Below, one piece after another: positions 58,663-64,000 of a stretch of 64,000 nucleotides of DNA. The DNA comes from Agromyces allii (lineage in GTDB: Bacteria; Actinomycetota; Actinomycetes; Actinomycetales; Microbacteriaceae): contig NZ_WBIN01000007.1 in the NCBI RefSeq assembly GCF_009749385.1, forward strand, positions 62,001 through 126,000, written 5' to 3'. The notes under the pieces were generated by a model. That model saw only the letters and a list, made by a program, of their open reading frames with translations, had not been told where the DNA came from and ran no database searches. How positions within the stretch are numbered: position 1 is the stretch's first letter; each line of letters begins with the position of its first letter. Position numbers and translations under genes: made by a program.

Positions 58663-60015
58663 TCACACGGTCGCGTTCGAGCGATAGGCCGTGCGGGCGT
58701 ACTCGTTGTACGGCGAGAGCTGCACGGTCGCACGGATGCGCTCGAAGCCGAGGTCGGCGTCGGGCGCGGTGCCGTGGCCCGGGTGCTCGCCCCAGACGAC
58801 CTCGACCTGCGTGCCGGGCGTCGCCGCGACGGTGTCGACGAGCGAGAGCGCGAGCACGCGGCCGACGGGGGCGATGTTCGCGGTCCAGAACGTCATGCCG
58901 ACGAGCTCGCCGTCGCGTTCGATGCGGAACCGGCCGTAGTCGTAGAGATGGCCGAGGTCGGCGCCGAACACGCGGCGCACGTCGTCCTCGTCGAACTCGA
59001 GCGTGACCTTCGTGCGGCGCACCTCGTCGCGTGCGGCCTCGAGGGCGTCGCGGCCGATGAAGTCGTGGTTGAACGAGATCGAGCGGCCGTAGCCGAGCTC
59101 CCACGGCGAGATGTAGTAGTCCTCGATGCGCTCCGAGTAGTAGCTGCCCGTGAGCGGCTTCTTGCCCTCGTACGAGAACGCCGAGAGCGACCGGCGGTAG
59201 TCCTCGAGGCGGGGGTCGGTGTAGATCGCGGGCGTCGGCGTGGGGATCCAGCCGCTCTCGACGCCGTTCGTGAAGTACGCGAGTCCCCCGACGTGTCGGA
59301 GTCCGAGCGGCTCCCCCGCCCGCATGAGCGCGCCCTTGATCGCGTCGTAGTCGGCGAAGTCGCCGATGAACTCGTAGCCGGCCTGGCCGGCCATGCCGTG
59401 GCGGAGCGCGCGCACGGGCCGCCCGTCGAGCTCGGTGACGAGCGAGTGGAAGAACTTCGTCTCGGGCAGCGGTCCGCCGAAGGCCGACGCCACGAGTTCG
59501 AGGGCGGCGGGCCCCTGGATCTGGAAGCGGAACACCTTCGGGTCGCCGCCGCGACGCACCGACGAGTCGGGGTCGGTCGTGTGCGTCACGTCGTAGCCGC
59601 CGCGGTCGGCGTGGAAGTTCACCCAGCTCTGCGATGCGGGCACGCCCGTGAGCACGTAGCGCTGCTCGGCCTCGCGCAGCAGGATCCCGTCGACGATGAT
59701 GTTGCCGTCGTGCGCGACGGGTACGAACTGCTTGGCCTGGCCGATCGCGAACGACTCGTAGTTGTTCGCACTCACCTCGCTCAGCAGACGCGTGGCGTCG
59801 GGCCCCTCGTAGACGGTGTCCGACATGTGGAACGACAGGTCCGAGATCGCGACGGCCGACCGCCACGCCTCCTGCTCGAGCGCCCAGCCGTCGTACTCGG
59901 GCTCGACGACCGGCACGGTCCACGGGGCGGTGCCCGGCTGCCACAGCAGGCGCACGGGCGAGCCGGCCCGATCGATGGCCTCCTGCAGCGTGGGGGCGTT
60001 GGCGGGTGCGGTCAT
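58663..60015 (-). CDS. LigM/DesA-like THF-dependent O-demethylase 3
   Basis: A 450-residue GcvT-fold protein, close paralogue of copy 1 (shared EAWRSxVxISDLSFHMSDT, IGQAKQFVPV, LRHGMAGQ, ESGWIPTPTPAIYTDP, SPWELGYGRSISFNHDFIGRDAL, VVWGEHPGHGT). Tyr247 precedes ESGWIP, matching the proposed catalytic position. It lies between metF upstream and the GNAT-AAA+ gene downstream, in one direction with 92-107 nt gaps. Its adjacency to metF recalls ligM-metF of Sphingobium and is the strongest single argument for THF-dependent demethylation. Start ATG with GAGGAAGAG upstream. Confidence 0.87.
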   Translation of the reverse strand: MTAPANAPTLQEAIDRAGSPVRLLWQPGTAPWTVPVVEPEYDGWALEQEAWRSAVAISDLSFHMSDTVYEGPDATRLLSEVSANNYESFAIGQAKQFVPVAHDGNIIVDGILLREAEQRYVLTGVPASQSWVNFHADRGGYDVTHTTDPDSSVRRGGDPKVFRFQIQGPAALELVASAFGGPLPETKFFHSLVTELDGRPVRALRHGMAGQAGYEFIGDFADYDAIKGALMRAGEPLGLRHVGGLAYFTNGVESGWIPTPTPAIYTDPRLEDYRRSLSAFSYEGKKPLTGSYYSERIEDYYISPWELGYGRSISFNHDFIGRDALEAARDEVRRTKVTLEFDEDDVRRVFGADLGHLYDYGRFRIERDGELVGMTFWTANIAPVGRVLALSLVDTVAATPGTQVEVVWGEHPGHGTAPDADLGFERIRATVQLSPYNEYARTAYRSNATV

Positions 60016-60122
60016 GGTGGTGCTCTCTTCCTCGAGATGGTGCGGATGCCGCGGGGCGGCGGAGTGCTGGCGGATGCCGCGGGCCGGCGAGCGTTCGCCA
60101 GGGCCGGCTCAGCCGGTCGGGC

Positions 60123-60971
60123 TCACTTGGCGCGGAACGCCTGGATCCACTCCGACGTCGCGGTGAGCCCGCCGAACGTGTAGAAGTGCAGGCCGACGCG
60201 GCCGTGGCGGGCCTCGTCGTATCCGGCGGCGAGGCCGGTGATGAGCTTGTCGGGGCCGGCCGTGCCCACGAGGTTCGCGAGCGAGAAGCCGTACTTCTTG
60301 ATGATCATGGCGTTGGCGCCGACGCCGAACCGGGTCGCGAACGCGATGAGGCGCTTGACGCCCGCCGGCCCCGGCACGCCGATGCGGATCGGCAGGTCGA
60401 TGCCCTCGGCGCGCACGCGCTCGATCCAGGCGAGCACGGCCTCGTCGTCGAACGCGAACTGGGTGAGGATCGTGCCGTCGAGGCCCTGCTTGGCGAGCGA
60501 GTCGGCCTTGCCGCGAAGGGCGTCCCACAGCAGCTCGTCGTCGATGTCGGGATGCCCCTCGGGGTATCCGGCGATGCTGACGTGGCGCACGCCGTACTCG
60601 GGCAGCAGGCCCGAGCGGATCACGGTCTCGGAGTCGGCGTAGGGACCCGCGGGGGTCGCGGGGTCGCCGCCGACCGCGAAGACGCGCTCGCTCGCGCCGG
60701 CATCCCGAAGCGCACCGAGGTACTGCTCGAGTTCGGCGCGGCTGGCGAGCCGTCGTGCCGAGATGTGCGGCACGGGCGCGAAGCCGCTCTCGAGCACGGC
60801 GCGGGCGGCCGCGAGGCGCATCGGCAGGTCCTCGTTGCCGAGGAACGTCACGTTCACGCGCGTGCCCGCTGGGATGAGCGGGGTCGCCTGACGCAGGTCG
60901 TCGACGTCCTTGCCGGTCATCTCCAGCGAGAAATCGGTGAGCAGGTCCATGGGGGTGAGCACTTTCGTCAT
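60123..60971 (-). CDS. metF: Methylenetetrahydrofolate reductase
   Basis: A 282-residue FAD-dependent TIM barrel: MTGKDVDDLRQATPLIPAGTRVNVTFLGNED, VPHISARRL, VFAVGGDPATPAGPYADSETVI and the YPEGHP segment typical of MetF, then GLDGTILTQFAFDDEAV. Biosynthetic MetF makes 5-methyl-THF; next to an O-demethylase it probably runs in reverse, oxidising 5-methyl-THF to 5,10-methylene-THF, as proposed for MetF in Sphingobium lignin-aromatic catabolism. Being between purU and demethylase 3 makes it a dedicated copy. Whether another metF serves methionine synthesis cannot be seen. Confidence 0.88.
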   Translation of the reverse strand: MTKVLTPMDLLTDFSLEMTGKDVDDLRQATPLIPAGTRVNVTFLGNEDLPMRLAAARAVLESGFAPVPHISARRLASRAELEQYLGALRDAGASERVFAVGGDPATPAGPYADSETVIRSGLLPEYGVRHVSIAGYPEGHPDIDDELLWDALRGKADSLAKQGLDGTILTQFAFDDEAVLAWIERVRAEGIDLPIRIGVPGPAGVKRLIAFATRFGVGANAMIIKKYGFSLANLVGTAGPDKLITGLAAGYDEARHGRVGLHFYTFGGLTATSEWIQAFRAK

Positions 60972-61093
60972 TGAAGAGCCTTTCGAACGTCGGATGTGAG
61001 AACACCGGATGCCGCGGGCCTCGGCCGTGCGACTGCGGCGGGTGGGGTGCGGCGAGCGACGACGGGCGGGTCCCGGCCGCCCGCCGCCGCGGG

Positions 61094-61993
<900 letters not shown>

Positions 61994-62010
61994 TGTTCGC
62001 GCTCCTTCTT

Positions 62011-62030
62011 TGTTTCAGTTGACTGAAACA
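62011..62030 (-). promoter_or_regulatory. Operator site C at the purU promoter
   Basis: TGTTTCAGT-TG-ACTGAAACA, a perfect 9+2+9 inverted repeat. On the minus strand TTGTGC (62055-62050), a 16-bp spacer and TAATGT (62033-62028) form a plausible promoter whose start point would fall inside the repeat, a repressing position. Best copy of the shared operator. Confidence 0.82.
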
Positions 62031-62090
62031 TTACCATCCGACTTCAACCGCACAAGGGTTTGCGATGCAGGATCGTGCACGTACGAATGC

Positions 62091-62125
62091 AGAAACGGCG
62101 CGCATCGGATGTCGATGCGCGCCGT
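62091..62125 (-). terminator. Intrinsic terminator of the CMD-family gene
   Basis: A perfect 13-bp stem (62095-62107 with 62113-62125, arms starting ACGGCGCGCATCG) and, on the minus strand, a following TTTCTG. It ends the gene at 62181-62780 before the purU promoter. Confidence 0.8.
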
Positions 62126-62180
62126 CCGGGCACGTGCGGATTCCGGAGCGGGCAAGCCTCGGCCCGACCGCTCGTCGGAG

Positions 62181-62780
62181 CTACCGGGTGCGGGCCTCCA
62201 GCGTCGTCGGGTCGACCTTCGCGTACCCGCGCACGTCGGGGAACGGCGGCACGCGGTCGGCCTGGAGGTCGACCTGGAAGGTGTTCAGGCACATGGAGAG
62301 CAGCGTGAAGTTGCCGAGCAGGCCGATCGCGTCGACGAGTTGCTGGTCGGTGAACACCTCGCGGGCGCGGGCGAACGTCTCGTCCGACACGAAGTGCGTC
62401 GTGAGCAGCTCGGTCGCGAACGCGTGGAACGTCGCGAGCTCGACGTCGTCGCCGAAGTCGGGCTCGCCCCACGTCGCGAGCGCTTCGACGGCCTCGGCCG
62501 GGATGCCGGTGGAGATCGCCTTGTCGAGGTGCGAGTTCCACGAGAACTGCGCGTCGAAGTGGCGCGAGGCGACGAGCAGCGCGTACTCGCGGATGCGCTC
62601 GGGCATGCTGCAGTCGAAGCGCACGAACGCGCCGAGCGCCTCGACCCGGTCGCACAGCTCCGGGCTGTGCAGCCAGACCTTGAACGGTCCGCCGATCTTG
62701 CCGCGCTTGGCGATGATGCGGTCGGCGAGCGCGCGCTGACGCTCGTCCATCTCGGCTTCGGGAATGACGTCGAGTCGCAT
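62181..62780 (-). CDS. Carboxymuconolactone decarboxylase (CMD/AhpD) family protein
   Basis: A 199-residue helical protein of the CMD/AhpD superfamily: KIGGPFKVWLHSPELCDRVEALGAFVRFDC and REYALLVASRHFDAQFSWNSHLDKAISTGIPAEAVEAL are typical. The AhpD redox pair CxxC is absent (only scattered Cys), so it is a decarboxylase- or isomerase-like member rather than a peroxidase partner. Such proteins occur in aromatic pathways, fitting the island. It shares a 155-nt divergent region with the cupin gene; an inverted repeat there may regulate both. Exact reaction unknown. Confidence 0.82.
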   Translation of the reverse strand: MRLDVIPEAEMDERQRALADRIIAKRGKIGGPFKVWLHSPELCDRVEALGAFVRFDCSMPERIREYALLVASRHFDAQFSWNSHLDKAISTGIPAEAVEALATWGEPDFGDDVELATFHAFATELLTTHFVSDETFARAREVFTDQQLVDAIGLLGNFTLLSMCLNTFQVDLQADRVPPFPDVRGYAKVDPTTLEARTR

Positions 62781-62880
62781 GCTCGGCCTCCGGGGTGCTC
62801 GTGGTGCGGGTGTGGAGTGTGCGGAGAAGGGTCTCTCCGCTGGCGAGCGTAGGCGCGCGGCATCCGCTTCGGGATGCCCT

Positions 62881-62896
62881 GCTGAGCAAGCTCAGC
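62881..62896. promoter_or_regulatory. Operator-like repeat between the CMD and cupin genes
   Basis: GCTGAGC-AA-GCTCAGC, perfect 7-bp arms, in the divergent region. TAGCGT (62924-62929) lies six bases before the cupin ATG and would give a leaderless cupin message. The repeat differs from sites A-C. Confidence 0.55.
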
Positions 62897-62935
62897 GTGC
62901 ATCACCCGACGCGATCGGCTGCCTAGCGTTGAGGC

Positions 62936-63373
62936 ATGACGACCATCATCACGTTCGCCGACATCGAGGTGCTCGACCGCGGCGGAGCCGTTCGCACCTG
63001 GCCGCTGATCACCTCAGAGACGAGCCGCGGCGAGAACGAGCTCGCGACCGGCATCAGCATCTACCCCGTCGGCGCGGGCGCTCCCCTGCACTCGCACAAC
63101 TGCGACGAGCAGGTGCTGATCCTCGAGGGCGAGGGCTTCGTCGAGGTGCACGAGGGCGGCAAGGATGTCGCGAGCGGCGTGCTGCGCAAGGACCTCGTGA
63201 AGGACGACACGGCCTACGTGAAGGCCGGCACGTTCCACCGCTACCAGAACACGGGCGAGACGCCCATGCGCATCCTCTGGATCTACCCGCAGGCGTACGT
63301 CACACGAACGTTCGGCGACACGGGCGTGACGGTCGAGCACCTCACGGCCGAGGACGCGATGGGCGGTCGCTGA
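62936..63373 (+). CDS. Cupin domain protein
   Basis: A 145-residue single-domain cupin. Motif 1 reads PLHSHNCDEQVLILEGEGFVEV, with two His and a Glu-like ligand set, and motif 2 is KAGTFHRYQNTG with the third His, so a metal site is likely. Small cupins act as dioxygenases, isomerases or sensors. Position beside the CMD gene and the demethylation cluster suggests a step in the same catabolism. ATG probably read from a leaderless transcript. Ended by a strong hairpin. Confidence 0.83.
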   Translation: MTTIITFADIEVLDRGGAVRTWPLITSETSRGENELATGISIYPVGAGAPLHSHNCDEQVLILEGEGFVEVHEGGKDVASGVLRKDLVKDDTAYVKAGTFHRYQNTGETPMRILWIYPQAYVTRTFGDTGVTVEHLTAEDAMGGR

Positions 63374-63391
63374 GCCACTCCCCGCCGAGAT

Positions 63392-63427
63392 GCCGAAGCG
63401 GCCCCCTTCTCGATGGGCCGCTTCGGC
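63392..63427. terminator. Terminator between the cupin and MDR genes
   Basis: Perfect 13-bp stem: GCCGAAGCGGCCC (63392-63404) and GGGCCGCTTCGGC (63415-63427). It lies between convergent genes and can serve both. Confidence 0.78.
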
Positions 63428-63439
63428 GTGTACTCCGGC

Positions 63440-64000
63440 TCAGACCGTGAGCACGACCTTGCCGCCCGCGTGCCCGGAGGCCACGAGCCGCAGCGCGTCC
63501 TTCGCCTCGGCGATCGGGAACGTGCCCGCGATCGCGAGCTCGAGCTCGCCGTCGGCGGCGAGGCCAAGCACCACGGCGCGCTGCGGCATCCGGAACGCGA
63601 TGCTCGCGGGCGCCATGCCCGCCGAGATCCGCACGCCGGCGTCCTTCGCCCGCGGACCGGGCGCGAGCGTCGCGATCCGTGCGGGGTCGGCCACGAGCTC
63701 GAGCGAGACGTCGAGCGCCTCGTCGGTGCCCGCAGCATCGATCGCGGCATCCACGCCCTCCGGGGCGAGTGCGCGCACGCGACCTGCGAGCCCGTCGCCG
63801 TAGGTCGTCGGCAGGGCGCCGAGCGCGCGCAGCCGCTCCTGGTTCGCGACAGAGGCGGTCGCCACGACGCGGATTCCCGCGCGTCGCGCGAGCTGGACCA
63901 CGAGCGAGCCGACCGATCCCGCGCCGCCGTGCACGAGCAACGTCTGCCCGGCCTCCGCGCCCGAGAGCGCGAGCAGCTCGGCCGCCACGACGCCGACGTG
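63440..64000 (-). CDS. MDR-type NADP-dependent oxidoreductase, partial
   Basis: The C-terminal 187 or so residues of a medium-chain dehydrogenase/reductase of the quinone oxidoreductase (zinc-independent) type; the 5' part lies outside the window. The NADP-binding motif HGGAGSVGSLVVQLAR is followed by VVATASVANQERLRALGA and DAAIDAAG, and the end GHAGGKVVLTV is typical. The frame stays open to base 64000 with no stop. Reduces quinones or enones with NADPH. Separated from the cupin gene by a bidirectional terminator, so it belongs to another unit. Confidence 0.85.
   Translation of the reverse strand, partial: HVGVVAAELLALSGAEAGQTLLVHGGAGSVGSLVVQLARRAGIRVVATASVANQERLRALGALPTTYGDGLAGRVRALAPEGVDAAIDAAGTDEALDVSLELVADPARIATLAPGPRAKDAGVRISAGMAPASIAFRMPQRAVVLGLAADGELELAIAGTFPIAEAKDALRLVASGHAGGKVVLTV

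Noticed and set aside
62881-62896. Fourth copy of the demethylation operator
   Set aside because: GCTGAGC-AA-GCTCAGC has a different core from TCAGT-N2-WCTGA, so it is kept as a separate site.

Overview
The window is high-GC actinobacterial chromosome, most likely a Microbacteriaceae member (Agromyces-like). The reasons are very strong GC3 codon use, many GTG starts with 4-nt GTGA/ATGA overlaps, an LAxTG-type wall anchor, the gene order tilS-hpt-ftsH-folE-folP-folB-folK-DUF3180-PH-PH-DUF2520-panC-lysS, and a REP-like element and GGATGC bias of a kind I associate with this family. There is no rRNA, CRISPR array, insertion sequence or prophage. Three tRNA genes lie near 24 kb.

Layout. (1) 0-5.4 kb: secreted M14 carboxypeptidase, cardiolipin synthase and two small membrane proteins. 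(2) 5.4-20.4 kb: a long minus-strand housekeeping block for lysyl-tRNA, pantothenate, folate, FtsH, purine salvage and tRNA-Ile lysidine synthesis. An MFS transporter with a cyclic-nucleotide-binding domain and a cyclase-like DUF2652 gene sit between ftsH and hpt. (3) 20.4-24.5 kb: ppa, two paired cell-wall hydrolases (NlpC/P60 and LytM) and tRNA-Glu/Asp/Phe. (4) 24.6-39 kb: accessory genes, namely three luciferase-like monooxygenases, a MarR-MATE pair, an NhaA-DsbA fusion, haloperoxidase-like hydrolase, ALDH-LhgO-MFS and a patatin. (5) 39.2-63.4 kb: a catabolic island. (6) 63.4 kb to the end: an MDR oxidoreductase cut by the window edge.

The island is the most interesting part. Three LigM/DesA-type (GcvT-fold) tetrahydrofolate-dependent O-demethylase homologues, a MetF and a PurU form a complete-looking route for moving methyl groups from a methoxylated (probably aromatic) substrate onto THF, then oxidising and releasing them as formate; only FolD would have to come from elsewhere. 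A nine-gene operon (MarR, extradiol dioxygenase, aldehyde dehydrogenase, FAH-family hydrolase, VOC protein, MhpC-like hydrolase, HbpS/GlcG-like protein, MetE-core-like methyltransferase, ABM monooxygenase) would supply ring cleavage and downstream steps. A Dpp/Opp-type ABC importer with a fused permease-ATPase could bring in the substrate. Three near-identical inverted repeats (core TCAGT-N2-WCTGA) precede the first demethylase, lie in the divergent second-demethylase/marR region, and precede purU, so one regulator probably ties the scattered units together. A GNAT-AAA+ ATPase fusion is embedded with the third demethylase, and I know of no role for it in this chemistry.

All functions are inferred from sequence motifs and remembered family features. 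No database search was run, and the substrate of the island is unknown.
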